This document shows, one piece after another, positions 15,634 to 23,811 of a DNA stretch of 27,563 nucleotides. The DNA comes from an uncultured Lachnospiraceae bacterium (GTDB lineage Bacteria; Bacillota; Clostridia; Lachnospirales; Lachnospiraceae): assembly GCA_937950565.1 (NCBI GenBank), contig CALFCS010000107.1, positions 1 through 27,563 of the forward strand. Reading direction: 5' to 3'. The notes below the pieces were generated by a model. The model was not told the origin of the DNA. It searched no databases and was given only the letters and a program-made list of their open reading frames with translations. The translations under genes and the position numbers were made by a program. The stretch's first letter is position 1, and every line of letters starts with the position of its first letter.

Positions 15634-16530
15634 ATGCCAGAGATTATGATTATCGGAGCTGCGATTGTCGATGTTCTGGTACGGCCTGCGGATGAAGCGG
15701 TGTTTGCATCAGGCTCCTATCCGGCAGAAGATATTCATATGTCAGCCGGGGCGGATGCGTTGAATGAAGCAACCGTTCTCGCGGGACTTGGGGCTGATGT
15801 ACAGCTTGAGACTGTGCTTGGAAAGGATCAGGCGGGAAAAATCATTTTGTCCCATATCCGGGACAAAGGGATTGCTCTGAGAGAAGGCTGTATAAAGGAA
15901 AACATTAAGACAGGAATTAATGTCGTACTGGTCAGAGAGGATGGCAGCAGGAGTTTTCTTACAAACCGGAATGGAAGCCTTAGAGTTTTGAGAATCAAAG
16001 ATATAGCCATGCCTTTTCCAAGGGATGTAAAGATTCTGTGCTTTGCCAGTATCTTTGTATTTCCTCATGTAGGGGTAAGGGAACTGGAGATTATTTTCCG
16101 TCAGGCAAAGAGTCAGGATATTATCGTCTGTGCGGATATGACGAAATGCAAGAATAAGGAGACGGCGGAGGAACTTGCGCCGGCTTTCCAGTATGTGGAT
16201 TATTTATTTCCAAATGATGAAGAGGCAATGCTTCTTACGGGAGAGTCGTCTGTGGAAGCGGCGGCGGAAAGCCTGAAAAATGCCGGGGTGAAAAATGTAA
16301 TTATCAAATGCGGCAGAAAAGGGTGTTATGTCAAAAGGGAAGCGGAAGCATACTGGATGCCTGCAGTGGAAGGGACAACGTGCATTGATACAACGGGAGC
16401 GGGCGACAGCTTTGTGGCAGGATTTCTTTACGCATTATCGCGGGGAGAGGAGATAGCGGCGTGTGCCCGGTATGCAAACCAGTGTGGCGCGCATGCAGTA
16501 GGAGTGATTGGAGCAACAGAATGGCTGTAA
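15634..16530 (+). CDS. PfkB-family carbohydrate kinase
   Basis: A 298-residue ribokinase-fold kinase. The N-terminal signature is present in a slightly changed form (SAGADALNEATVLAGLGADV, about 37-56, with Gly-Ala where Gly-Gly is usual). The C-terminal signature is DTTGAGDSFVAG with the expected base Asp258. Such enzymes phosphorylate ribose, fructose, 2-keto-3-deoxygluconate, nucleosides and related compounds; substrate cannot be told from sequence. GGAGGAG precedes the ATG. It lies 26 bases after the FAD gene and 23 bases before the xylulokinase-family gene, so all three are probably co-transcribed. Confidence 0.88.
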   Translation: MPEIMIIGAAIVDVLVRPADEAVFASGSYPAEDIHMSAGADALNEATVLAGLGADVQLETVLGKDQAGKIILSHIRDKGIALREGCIKENIKTGINVVLVREDGSRSFLTNRNGSLRVLRIKDIAMPFPRDVKILCFASIFVFPHVGVRELEIIFRQAKSQDIIVCADMTKCKNKETAEELAPAFQYVDYLFPNDEEAMLLTGESSVEAAAESLKNAGVKNVIIKCGRKGCYVKREAEAYWMPAVEGTTCIDTTGAGDSFVAGFLYALSRGEEIAACARYANQCGAHAVGVIGATEWL

Positions 16531-16553
16531 GAAAATAGGAGAGGAGAATGAGA

Positions 16554-18011
16554 ATGTTATACATAGGAGTAGATTTGGGAACATCTGCGGTTAAACTTTT
16601 ATTGATGGATGAAAAGGGAAAGATTAAAAAAATCGCGTCGCGGGATTATTCCTTATATTTTCCGCATCCGGGATGGTCGGAGCAGCATCCGGAAGACTGG
16701 TTTGCCCAGTCTGTGGAAGGAATAAAGGAACTGACGGCAGAATGTGATAAATCACAGGTGGCAGGTATCAGCTTTGGCGGGCAGATGCATGGGCTGGTTG
16801 TGCTGGATTCGGAGGACCGGGTAATTCGTCCTGCGATTTTGTGGAATGATGGAAGAACGGGAGATGAGGTCCGGTATTTGAACGAAGTGATCGGCAAAGA
16901 GAAATTGTCGGAATATACAGCCAACATTGCCTTTGCCGGATTTCCGGCGCCGAAAATCTTATGGATGAGAAGAAATGAGCCGGAAAATTTTGCCAGGATT
17001 GCGAAGATTATGCTCCCAAAGGACTATCTGGCATACAGACTGTCAGGAAGTTTCTGCACAGACGTCTCCGATGCATCCGGTATGCTTCTTCTGGATGTGA
17101 AAAACAGATGCTGGTCGAAGGAGATGCTTGATATTTGCGGGATTACGAAGGAGCAGCTTCCGGAACTTTATGAAAGCTATGAAGTTGTGGGTACATTGAA
17201 GAAAGAAATCGCGGAGGAACTGGGATTATCCAGCCAGGTAAAAGTTATTGCGGGGGCTGGAGATAATGCGGCGGCAGCAGTAGGAACAGGAACTGTGGGC
17301 GATGGCATGTGCAATATTTCTCTTGGAACCTCGGGTACAATTTTCATTTCCAGTAATGAATTTGGAGTAGATAGAAATAATGCGCTTCATTCGTTTGCAC
17401 ATGCAGATGGCCATTATCATCTTATGGGATGTATGCTGAGCGCTGCTTCCTGTAATAAATGGTGGAATGAAGAGATATTAAAGACAAAAGATTTTGCTGC
17501 TGAGCAGGCGGGGATTGTCAGACTTGGTGAAAATAATGTCTTCTATCTTCCTTATCTTATGGGAGAGCGTTCTCCGCACAATGACCCGAATGTAAGAGCA
17601 ATGTTTATCGGGATGTCCATGGATACGACCAGAGCGGATATGACACAGGCTGTTTTGGAAGGGGTTGCATTTGGACTTCGAGATTCTCTGGAGGTGGCAA
17701 GAGAGCTTGGAATTTGTATAGAAAGAACCAAAATCTGCGGCGGCGGTGCGAAGAGTCCGCTTTGGAGAAAAATCATTGCCAATGTGATGAACCTGAAAGT
17801 GGATGTAATTGAAAGCGAGGAAGGCCCGGCTCTTGGAGGGGCGATGCTGGCAGCAGTCGGATGTGGTGAATATCCGGATGTAAAGACCGCGGCAGATAAG
17901 ATTGTAAAGATTATAGACACGGTAGAGCCGGAAGAAGAGCTGGTAGAGAAATACGAAGAGAAGTACCAGCAGTTTCGAAAAATATATCCGGCTGTCAAAA
18001 TATTATTTTAA
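16554..18011 (+). CDS. xylB: Xylulokinase (FGGY family)
   Basis: A 485-residue FGGY kinase expected to phosphorylate D-xylulose to xylulose 5-phosphate in the cytoplasm. Motifs: YIGVDLGTSAVKLLLMDEKG at the start (ATP-binding), ISFGGQMHGLVVLD and ILWNDGRT (sugar-binding side, typical of XylB), VIAGAGDNAAAAVGTG with the catalytic-type Asp, and GGGAKSPLWRKIIANV in the C-terminal ATPase half. I chose the ATG at 16554, which has AGGAGAGGAG at better spacing than the ATG at 16548. No xylose isomerase is in the window. FGGY substrates are easily confused, so another ketose or polyol remains possible. Confidence 0.85.
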   Translation: MLYIGVDLGTSAVKLLLMDEKGKIKKIASRDYSLYFPHPGWSEQHPEDWFAQSVEGIKELTAECDKSQVAGISFGGQMHGLVVLDSEDRVIRPAILWNDGRTGDEVRYLNEVIGKEKLSEYTANIAFAGFPAPKILWMRRNEPENFARIAKIMLPKDYLAYRLSGSFCTDVSDASGMLLLDVKNRCWSKEMLDICGITKEQLPELYESYEVVGTLKKEIAEELGLSSQVKVIAGAGDNAAAAVGTGTVGDGMCNISLGTSGTIFISSNEFGVDRNNALHSFAHADGHYHLMGCMLSAASCNKWWNEEILKTKDFAAEQAGIVRLGENNVFYLPYLMGERSPHNDPNVRAMFIGMSMDTTRADMTQAVLEGVAFGLRDSLEVARELGICIERTKICGGGAKSPLWRKIIANVMNLKVDVIESEEGPALGGAMLAAVGCGEYPDVKTAADKIVKIIDTVEPEEELVEKYEEKYQQFRKIYPAVKILF

Positions 18012-18038
18012 TGAAAAATTCAAAAGATGCCATATGAA

Positions 18039-18818
18039 TCATAAAGTATTTAACACTTTTTTCATCACATCTGCCACGGAATCAGTTACGTAATCTGCAT
18101 AGTCAGATACGCCGGGAGCAGCAGAGGTCATCGCATAGCTCGTTCCGGCGAATTTCAACATTTCAATATCGTTGTGCTGGTCGCCAAAGGCAAGCCCGTT
18201 TTCTGCGGGAATATGAAGGTGGGCAAGAAGTGCTTCGAGCGCGGTACCCTTGTCTGCGTTCGGGGCGAGAAAATCCACCCAGATTTTCCCGGCAGTCACG
18301 GTTCTTATCTCGGAAGAGAACCGTGACTGTAGAAAAGGGGCCAGTCTTTCGGTGCCGTGGAAGTCAGCGATGGCCAGTTTGAGAAAAGGCTCCTGAATAT
18401 CATGAAGGTCTTCAACGGCTTCAATTTCATTATGGACGACATTTCTCATATGGTTTATAAATACAGGGTCTTTGGAATCTGTGTAGTGTCTTGATTCACA
18501 GGAAAGAAGCAGATGACAGTCACCATATTCCCTTCCAGCATCTATAATACGAAGTCCCAGCTCCCGGTCAATTTGTCCGCGGGCAATCGTTTTGCCGTTG
18601 TGGATGCAAAGGGAGCCATTTTCGCAAATATAAGAAATTTCATCTTTTATTGGTTCAAACATTCTGCGCATGCTCTGATACTGTCTTCCGCTGGCGGCAA
18701 TAAAGCGGACGCCCTTTTCTTTTAGCTTTCGAATAAGGTCAAATATCTCCGGGGCGGGGGCCTGCATATCATAGGTGATTAAAGTGCCGTCAAGGTCACT
18801 TGCAATATATTCAATCAT
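18039..18818 (-). CDS. HAD-superfamily Cof-type phosphatase
   Basis: A 259-residue hydrolase with HAD motif I DLDGTL (Asp9 nucleophile, Asp11), motif II AASGR, and the late motif GDQHNDIEML followed by AGTSYAMTSA, as in Cof/YidA-type sugar-phosphate phosphatases. The C2 cap lies between. On the minus strand AAGGAG precedes the ATG. It is convergent with xylB, with only 27 bases between stops and no clear terminator there, and divergent from rpiB. Its substrate is probably a sugar phosphate or FMN-like phosphate. A 13-bp perfect inverted repeat lies inside the gene (18293-18329). Confidence 0.9.
   Translation of the reverse strand: MIEYIASDLDGTLITYDMQAPAPEIFDLIRKLKEKGVRFIAASGRQYQSMRRMFEPIKDEISYICENGSLCIHNGKTIARGQIDRELGLRIIDAGREYGDCHLLLSCESRHYTDSKDPVFINHMRNVVHNEIEAVEDLHDIQEPFLKLAIADFHGTERLAPFLQSRFSSEIRTVTAGKIWVDFLAPNADKGTALEALLAHLHIPAENGLAFGDQHNDIEMLKFAGTSYAMTSAAPGVSDYADYVTDSVADVMKKVLNTL
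18293..18329. repeat. Perfect 13-bp inverted repeat inside the HAD gene
   Basis: CAGTCACGGTTCT (18293-18305) and AGAACCGTGACTG (18317-18329) are exact reverse complements, separated by 11 bases. In RNA this would be a strong hairpin within the coding region. There is no T-run after it in either direction. Confidence 0.8.
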
Positions 18819-18859
18819 AGTAAAATCTCCTTTTTCTGCTTAATCGTTCTCGGTAATCC

Positions 18860-18888
18860 TTGCGCTTTGAATTCCCAACTATTATAAT
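18860..18888 (+). promoter_or_regulatory. Sigma-A-type promoter for rpiB
   Basis: TTGCGC (18860-18865), a 17-base spacer and a consensus TATAAT (18883-18888) lie 38 bases before the rpiB start. Confidence 0.65.
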
Positions 18889-18926
18889 ATAAATATAGAG
18901 CGAATGGAAGAAAGGAAAGAAAGATT

Positions 18927-19367
18927 ATGAAAATCGGAATAGGAAATGACCATGCAGCGGTCGAAATGAAAAATGAGATCATGGAGTATCTGGAAGGAAA
19001 AGGAATAGAGGTTGTAAATTACGGTACAGATACCCACGAAAGCTGTAATTATCCGGAATATGGCGAAAAAATAGGACGTGCGGTTGTAGCCGGAGAAGTA
19101 GACCTTGGTATCGTAATTTGCGGAACAGGAGTGGGAATCTCACTGGCGGCAAATAAGGTGAAAGGTGTACGTGCGGTTGTCTGCTCTGAGCCTTATTCAG
19201 CTAAGCTTTCAAAGCAGCATAATAATACGAACGTGCTGGCACTTGGCGCAAGAGTTATTGGGATTGAAATGGCAAAGATGATTATTGACGAATGGCTGAA
19301 TGCAGAATTTATGGGCGGAAGACATCAGACAAGAGTAGATATGATCATGGCGATTGAGGACAAGTAA
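18927..19367 (+). CDS. rpiB: Ribose-5-phosphate isomerase B
   Basis: A 146-residue RpiB/LacAB-family isomerase interconverting ribose 5-phosphate and ribulose 5-phosphate in the pentose phosphate pathway. Features: GNDHAA near the start (His9), the catalytic Cys65 in VICGTGVGISLAANK, and KQHNNTNVLALGARV. Length is typical. AAAGGAAAGAAAG precedes the ATG. It has its own promoter and terminator, so it is monocistronic. A relative acting on another aldose phosphate (for example allose 6-phosphate) cannot be excluded. Confidence 0.92.
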   Translation: MKIGIGNDHAAVEMKNEIMEYLEGKGIEVVNYGTDTHESCNYPEYGEKIGRAVVAGEVDLGIVICGTGVGISLAANKVKGVRAVVCSEPYSAKLSKQHNNTNVLALGARVIGIEMAKMIIDEWLNAEFMGGRHQTRVDMIMAIEDK

Positions 19368-19382
19368 AAAAAGAATGCAGTG

Positions 19383-19412
19383 AAAAAGCGAAACCGTAAG
19401 GTTTCGCTTTTT
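19383..19412 (+). terminator. Terminator of rpiB
   Basis: AAAAAGCGAAACC (19383-19395) and GGTTTCGCTTTTT (19400-19412) are exact inverted copies with a GTAA tetraloop. Confidence 0.93.
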
Positions 19413-19505
19413 CTGGTTTTCGCTCCATTGTTGTACATAGCACAAACGGATTAATGATTGCAATTAAAAAACCAATAATTTAATAAAGAAAAAAAATAAA
19501 CATCC

Positions 19506-19569
19506 ATGTAAAAAACAAAAAGCTTAGAGGGGGTAGGGATATATTTTTAAGAGCTTTTGTTTTTTACAT
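19506..19569. repeat. Long inverted repeat with purine-rich loop
   Basis: ATGTAAAAAACAAAAAGCT (19506-19524) is complementary to AGCTTTTGTTTTTTACAT (19552-19569) over 18 pairs with one bulged A. The 27-base loop contains AGAGGGGGTAGGGATA. It could be a structured RNA, a terminator-like element or a small mobile-element remnant; no T-run follows on the plus strand. Confidence 0.7.
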
Positions 19570-19570
19570 A

Positions 19571-19590
19571 ATTCTAATAAATATTAGAAT
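19571..19590. repeat. 8-bp palindrome
   Basis: ATTCTAAT (19571-19578) and ATTAGAAT (19583-19590) are exact inverted copies around a 4-base spacer, one base after the long hairpin. Possibly an operator. Confidence 0.45.
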
Positions 19591-19686
19591 CACGCTTATT
19601 ATATGGCAAAACACAAAGATATGCAAGATAAAATTAAAGAAAAATGTAAAAAATAGTAAATATTTGTATTCATTTATGGATTTCGC

Positions 19687-19712
19687 ACATTTTCATGAAA
19701 GATCATATATTA
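19687..19712 (+). promoter_or_regulatory. Possible sigma-K/E-like promoter for the amidase
   Basis: CATATATTA (19704-19712) fits the CATANNNTA -10 of sigma-K-type promoters, and an AC at 19687-19688 could be the -35, but the 15-base spacing is shorter than usual. It is supported mainly by the sporulation-type nature of the downstream amidase. Confidence 0.25.
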
Positions 19713-19771
19713 ATATAGAAGGTATTCTTATGGTAGTGTCAGAAATAAGAGTAGTAGAAAGGGGAATGGAA

Positions 19772-20533
19772 ATGCCATACTCAATTATGTTGGATGCCGG
19801 ACATGGAGGCCGGGATCCGGGAGCAGTATACAGAGGACGGCAGGAAAAAGATGATACGCTGCAGTTAACGCTTGCGATAGGAGAAATCTTGCAGAATAAT
19901 GATGTGAATGTAGAATATACAAGGACAACAGACGTATACGAGTCACCTTATCAGAAAGCGATGGAGGCAAATGAAGCAGGGGTTGATTTCTTTGTATCAA
20001 TCCACCGGAATTCATTTCCGACAGACAATGAGGTTATGGGAGTGGAAAGCCTGGTATATGATTTGTCAGGAATTAAATATACAATGGCCCAGAATATTAA
20101 CGACCAGTTAGAAACAGTTGGATTTGTAAATCTGGGAGTGAAGGCGCGCCCGGGTCTGGTGGTACTTAGGGATACACAGATGCCCGCAGTGTTAGTAGAG
20201 GCGGGATTTATCAATTCAGACGTGGATAATCAGTTGTTTGAGGATAATTTTCAGGATATTGCGCAGGCGATTGCCAGTGGGATTTTGGATACGCTGAATT
20301 CGGCTAATATGGTTCAAGAGCCTTATTACAGAGTGCAGGTCGGGCTGTTTCGGAACAGAAATTATGCACAAAGGCTCCTGGATGAGCTTCTGGAGCAGGA
20401 TATTCCGGCAGTTTTGGATGATTCCGGAGCGTTGATTAGTGTGCAGGCAGGGGGATCGAAGGAACTGAGTGATGCGGTAGCCCTGGAAAGAAGGCTTAAG
20501 CAGGCGGGCTATGATACACTTATTATAAGTTAA
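19772..20533 (+). CDS. N-acetylmuramoyl-L-alanine amidase with SPOR domain, CwlC-like
   Basis: A 253-residue protein that should cleave the amide bond between N-acetylmuramic acid and the stem peptide. Residues 1-180 are an Amidase_3 domain with zinc ligands in LDAGHGGRDPGA (His), RQEKDD (Glu) and FVSIHRNS (His), and the catalytic-type Glu in VLVEAGFINS. Residues about 190-253 are a SPOR-type peptidoglycan-binding domain (YYRVQVGLFRNRNYAQRLL). There is no signal peptide. Size, order and lack of signal match the B. subtilis mother-cell lysis amidase CwlC. AAAGGGG fits best with the ATG at 19772; an ATG at 19766 is too close, and earlier in-frame ATGs lack ribosome sites. Confidence 0.87.
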   Translation: MPYSIMLDAGHGGRDPGAVYRGRQEKDDTLQLTLAIGEILQNNDVNVEYTRTTDVYESPYQKAMEANEAGVDFFVSIHRNSFPTDNEVMGVESLVYDLSGIKYTMAQNINDQLETVGFVNLGVKARPGLVVLRDTQMPAVLVEAGFINSDVDNQLFEDNFQDIAQAIASGILDTLNSANMVQEPYYRVQVGLFRNRNYAQRLLDELLEQDIPAVLDDSGALISVQAGGSKELSDAVALERRLKQAGYDTLIIS

Positions 20534-20535
20534 AA

Positions 20536-20562
20536 AACGGGCGGTAGCATTTACCGCCCGTT
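20536..20562. terminator. Bidirectional terminator between amidase and CNNM gene
   Basis: AACGGGCGGTA (20536-20546) and TACCGCCCGTT (20552-20562) form an 11-bp perfect stem with a 5-base loop. The A-run on its left gives a T-run for minus-strand transcripts, so it mainly ends the convergent gene at 20582 and probably also the amidase. Confidence 0.87.
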
Positions 20563-20581
20563 AAAAATATTTGAAATTTGT

Positions 20582-21871
20582 TTAGTTATCATCCACTGAA
20601 TCAGCAGGCTCAGCTTCTGCCTCTTCCGGAAGATAAGCGTGTACACTTGCAATCCGGTTCTTATCTAATGCCTCGACAACAAGCTTGATTCCATCCTGGG
20701 TGACAACAAAATCGCCAACTTCAGGGAGGCGGTCAAGGTGTTCTATAATAAAGCCGCCGAGGGAATCATAATCCTCAGATTCCAAAGAAAGGTGAAGACG
20801 GTCATTCAGGTCATCCAGATTCATGAAGCCTTCGATCATATATTCGTGCTCGCCAATTTCTTTGATAAATTCTTCTTCGTTTTCGTCGTATTCGTCATGT
20901 ATTTCACCGACAATCTCTTCCAAAATATCTTCCAGAGTAATCAGTCCGGCTGTTTCCCCGTACTCGTCTAATACAACTGCAATGTTAAATGATGCCTTTC
21001 GCATCTCCACAAGAAGCTCGGAAATATTTTTGTATTCATATGTGAAATATACTTCCCGCATAATATCGCGGATGTGGAAAGAGCCGGTATTATCATAGAG
21101 AAGCAGGTCCTTCATATTAATCGTACCGATAACATCATCAGTAGTGCCTTCAAATACAGGTAGTCTTGTGAATTTGTCCTCACGGAAAATCTCAAGCAAT
21201 TCTTCGTAAGTGCTTTCGACATCAGCGAATGTTACATTTACACGCGGAACCATAACATCTTTCGCTTTTGCGTCGCCAAGGTCGAATACGTTATATATCA
21301 TCTCTTTTTCTTCCGATTCTATGACTCCGTCTTCATGGCTTACATCTACGATGGTACGAAGCTCATTTTCTGTCATGGTCCGGCTGCCTGCCTTTGGATC
21401 TACATGGAATAAATACAATACTCCATAAGACAAGCCGTTAATAATAAAAATAACAGGTGTCATGATTGTCATAAAAATATTTATAACCGGAGCATAAAGC
21501 AATGACAGCTTCTCTGCATGGATGGTTGCCATTGTTTTTGGGGTGATTTCTCCAAATAATAAAATGGCAACGGTTAATATACCGCTGGCAGCTGCTACCC
21601 AGGGTCCGCCGAAGCTGTATGCAAGGGTCGTAGTAAGAGATGCGGCGGAAAGATTCACGATGTTGTTGCCGATTAGGATGGCGCTTAGCATCTTGCCGGA
21701 ATCTTCCGTAATTTTCAATACAGTGTTTGCTCGTTTTCTGCCTTCATCTGCAAGGCTGCGGATTCGAATTTTGTTTACGGTTGTCAATGCTGTTTCCGCA
21801 GATGAAAAGAAAGCGGAAAGAGCCAACAAAATAATTAGAATAATAATCTGCGTGACGTCACTCGAGTCCAA
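20582..21871 (-). CDS. CNNM/CorC-HlyC family membrane protein (hemolysin C-like)
   Basis: A 429-residue membrane protein of the kind often annotated hemolysin, now linked to magnesium or cobalt export. An N-terminal CNNM/DUF21 domain (about 1-190) has several helices and begins IIILIILLALSAFFSSAETA. A CBS pair follows (about 205-330, starting near VMVPRVNVTFADV and ending near LDEYGETAGLITLEDILEE), then a CorC_HlyC domain (about 345-415). The end is acidic. The start is a TTG with AAAGGAG 11 bases upstream; no in-frame ATG lies nearby. It is monocistronic, divergent from murB. Confidence 0.9.
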   Translation of the reverse strand: MDSSDVTQIIILIILLALSAFFSSAETALTTVNKIRIRSLADEGRKRANTVLKITEDSGKMLSAILIGNNIVNLSAASLTTTLAYSFGGPWVAAASGILTVAILLFGEITPKTMATIHAEKLSLLYAPVINIFMTIMTPVIFIINGLSYGVLYLFHVDPKAGSRTMTENELRTIVDVSHEDGVIESEEKEMIYNVFDLGDAKAKDVMVPRVNVTFADVESTYEELLEIFREDKFTRLPVFEGTTDDVIGTINMKDLLLYDNTGSFHIRDIMREVYFTYEYKNISELLVEMRKASFNIAVVLDEYGETAGLITLEDILEEIVGEIHDEYDENEEEFIKEIGEHEYMIEGFMNLDDLNDRLHLSLESEDYDSLGGFIIEHLDRLPEVGDFVVTQDGIKLVVEALDKNRIASVHAYLPEEAEAEPADSVDDN

Positions 21872-21945
21872 TGATAAATCAACTCCTTTAAAAATTTATA
21901 GGTGAGACTAATATACCTCATTTCAAAGGATTTTGCAAGTCTGCG

Positions 21946-21974
21946 TTGAATTTGGAGGATAATTATTGTATACT
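21946..21974 (+). promoter_or_regulatory. Sigma-A-type promoter for the murB operon
   Basis: TTGAAT (21946-21951), a 17-base spacer and TATACT (21969-21974), 31 bases before the murB start. Confidence 0.7.
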
Positions 21975-22005
21975 TTAGTGAACGAATTTATTTTTGGAGA
22001 AGTAT

Positions 22006-22917
22006 ATGAATACAAATTTTTATGAAAAACTGATTACTGTTATACCGAAGGAAAGAGTTCTGATTGATGAACCGATGAGAAAATATACAACATTCCGTAT
22101 CGGAGGTCCTGCAGATTATCTTGTCTCTGTGTGTGATATGAGGGAAGTAAAAGATGTCGTTGCAGTGTGCAAGGCGGAGCATGTCCCTTATTATATAGTA
22201 GGAAACGGAAGCAACCTTCTGGTATCGGATAAAGGATATCGAGGGGTTATTATCCGTATCTTTAAAGATATGGCAGAGATAGAAGTCCGTGAAAACCGGA
22301 TTGTTGCAAAAGCGGGCGCGCTTCTTTCGCAGATAGCGGCGAAGGCGCTGGAGGCAGGGCTTACTGGTTTTGAATTTGCGGCCGGGATTCCGGGAACGCT
22401 GGGCGGAGCCTGCAGGATGAACGCCGGCGCTTACGGAGGTGAGATGAAGGATGTCCTGGAAGAAGTTGTGGTTCTGGATGACCAGGGAGAAATCCGGTGT
22501 TTGTCCGCTGGGGAGCTGGAGCTTGGGTACAGGACCAGTGTGATTGCAAAGAAAGGATATACTGCACTGGAGGCAACAATTTCTCTGAAAAAGGGAGAAA
22601 AGGAAAAAATAAAAGAATATATGGAAGAACTCAGGGAAAAAAGAGTTTCCAAACAGCCGCTTGAATATCCCAGCGCAGGCAGTACCTTTAAAAGACCGGA
22701 GGGATATTTTGCAGGAAAGCTAATCCAGGATGCAGGGTTAAAAGGTTTTTCTGTGGGTGACGCCCAGGTGTCGGAAAAACACTGTGGGTTTGTAATAAAT
22801 AAAGGAAATGCAAGTGCGGCAGAGGTTCATGAACTGATGCGGCAGGTATCGGATAAAGTTGAGGAAAAGTTTGGTGTCAGGCTGGAGCCGGAAGTAAGAA
22901 GATTGGGAGAGTTTTGA
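22006..22917 (+). CDS. murB: UDP-N-acetylenolpyruvoylglucosamine reductase
   Basis: A 303-residue FAD enzyme that reduces UDP-GlcNAc-enolpyruvate to UDP-MurNAc with NADPH in peptidoglycan precursor synthesis. Motifs: TTFRIGGPADYLV, GNGSNLLVSDKGYRGVII, AGIPGTLGGACRMNAGAYGG, and YPSAGSTFKRP with the catalytic-type Ser. The C-terminal VSEKHCGFVINKGNAS is also typical of the family. ATG at 22006 with TTGGAG upstream; a TTG at 21994 would only add four residues. rapZ starts one base after the stop, so the genes are coupled. Confidence 0.95.
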   Translation: MNTNFYEKLITVIPKERVLIDEPMRKYTTFRIGGPADYLVSVCDMREVKDVVAVCKAEHVPYYIVGNGSNLLVSDKGYRGVIIRIFKDMAEIEVRENRIVAKAGALLSQIAAKALEAGLTGFEFAAGIPGTLGGACRMNAGAYGGEMKDVLEEVVVLDDQGEIRCLSAGELELGYRTSVIAKKGYTALEATISLKKGEKEKIKEYMEELREKRVSKQPLEYPSAGSTFKRPEGYFAGKLIQDAGLKGFSVGDAQVSEKHCGFVINKGNASAAEVHELMRQVSDKVEEKFGVRLEPEVRRLGEF

Positions 22918-22918
22918 G

Positions 22919-23803
22919 ATGAGATTTGTGATTGTCACCGGAATGTCGGGAGCAGGAAAAAGTACAGCGCTTAAGATGCTGGAGGACGTGGGATATTTCT
23001 GCGTAGATAATCTTCCTGTGCCGTTGATTATGAAATTTGCAGAACTGTTTACTGCACAAAATGGGGCGAAAATGGAAAAGGCCGCTTTGGGGGTTGATAT
23101 TCGAAGCGGAGAAAAATTTGCGCAGCTTGAGAAGGTGCTGAACGAGTTAGATAAGGCGGAATTTCATTATGAAATATTATATTTAGAATCTAGTGACGAT
23201 GTGCTTGTTAAACGTTATAAGGAGACGAGAAGATTCCATCCCCTTTCCGGCAGTGAGGGAAGAATTGATGAAGGAATCAGACAGGAAAGAAAACGTCTTG
23301 AATTTTTAAGAAATAAAGCGGACTATTTGATTGACACAAGTCATATGCTTACAAGGGAACTGAAGCAGGAATTGAACAAAATATATGTGGAGAATAAGGA
23401 TTATAAAAATCTTTATATTACCGTGCTGTCATTTGGATTTAAGTATGGGATACCAAATGATGCGGATCTCGTATTTGACGTGCGTTTCCTGCCCAATCCT
23501 TACTATATAGAAGAATTTCGTCCGTTGAGCGGCAATGATAAAGAAGTCCGGGATTACGTAATGGCAAATGAAAAGGCAGGAATTTTTCTTGATAAGCTTA
23601 CGGACATGATTCAATTTCTGATTCCAAATTATATTGCGGAGGGAAAGACGCAGCTTGTAATCGGCATTGGGTGTACCGGAGGCAAGCACCGTTCTGTAAC
23701 ACTTGCAAATGCACTTTATCATGCATTGAGTAAGGCGGAAAATTATGGAATCAGAATCGAGCACAGAGATATCGAGAAAGATGCGGTAACGAAGGCGGAA
23801 TAG
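22919..23803 (+). CDS. rapZ: RapZ/YvcJ nucleotide-binding protein
   Basis: A 294-residue P-loop protein. Walker A is GMSGAGKS (8-15), a Walker B-like stretch is LGVDIRSG, and the C-terminal domain carries the family mark GIGCTGGKHRSVTLANAL. In E. coli RapZ is an RNA-binding adaptor controlling GlmS; in Firmicutes (YvcJ) it hydrolyses nucleotides and affects competence and envelope functions. It lies between murB and whiA, eight bases before whiA, in the usual Firmicutes cluster, though without yvcK between the two. Confidence 0.94.
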   Translation: MRFVIVTGMSGAGKSTALKMLEDVGYFCVDNLPVPLIMKFAELFTAQNGAKMEKAALGVDIRSGEKFAQLEKVLNELDKAEFHYEILYLESSDDVLVKRYKETRRFHPLSGSEGRIDEGIRQERKRLEFLRNKADYLIDTSHMLTRELKQELNKIYVENKDYKNLYITVLSFGFKYGIPNDADLVFDVRFLPNPYYIEEFRPLSGNDKEVRDYVMANEKAGIFLDKLTDMIQFLIPNYIAEGKTQLVIGIGCTGGKHRSVTLANALYHALSKAENYGIRIEHRDIEKDAVTKAE

Positions 23804-23811
23804 GAGAAGCT

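Larger units (their letters stand above)
19413..19771. other. AT-rich intergenic region with hairpins, no gene seen
   Basis: This stretch of about 360 bases between rpiB and the amidase is strongly AT-rich. It holds a long imperfect hairpin (19506-19569), a small palindrome (19571-19590) and a possible sporulation-type promoter (19687-19712). In-frame ATGs upstream of the amidase start occur but lack ribosome sites, so I treat the region as non-coding. Confidence 0.6.

Noticed and set aside
17552..17998. 148-codon minus-strand frame within xylB
   Set aside because: Ser/Ile-rich antisense of a well conserved kinase domain.
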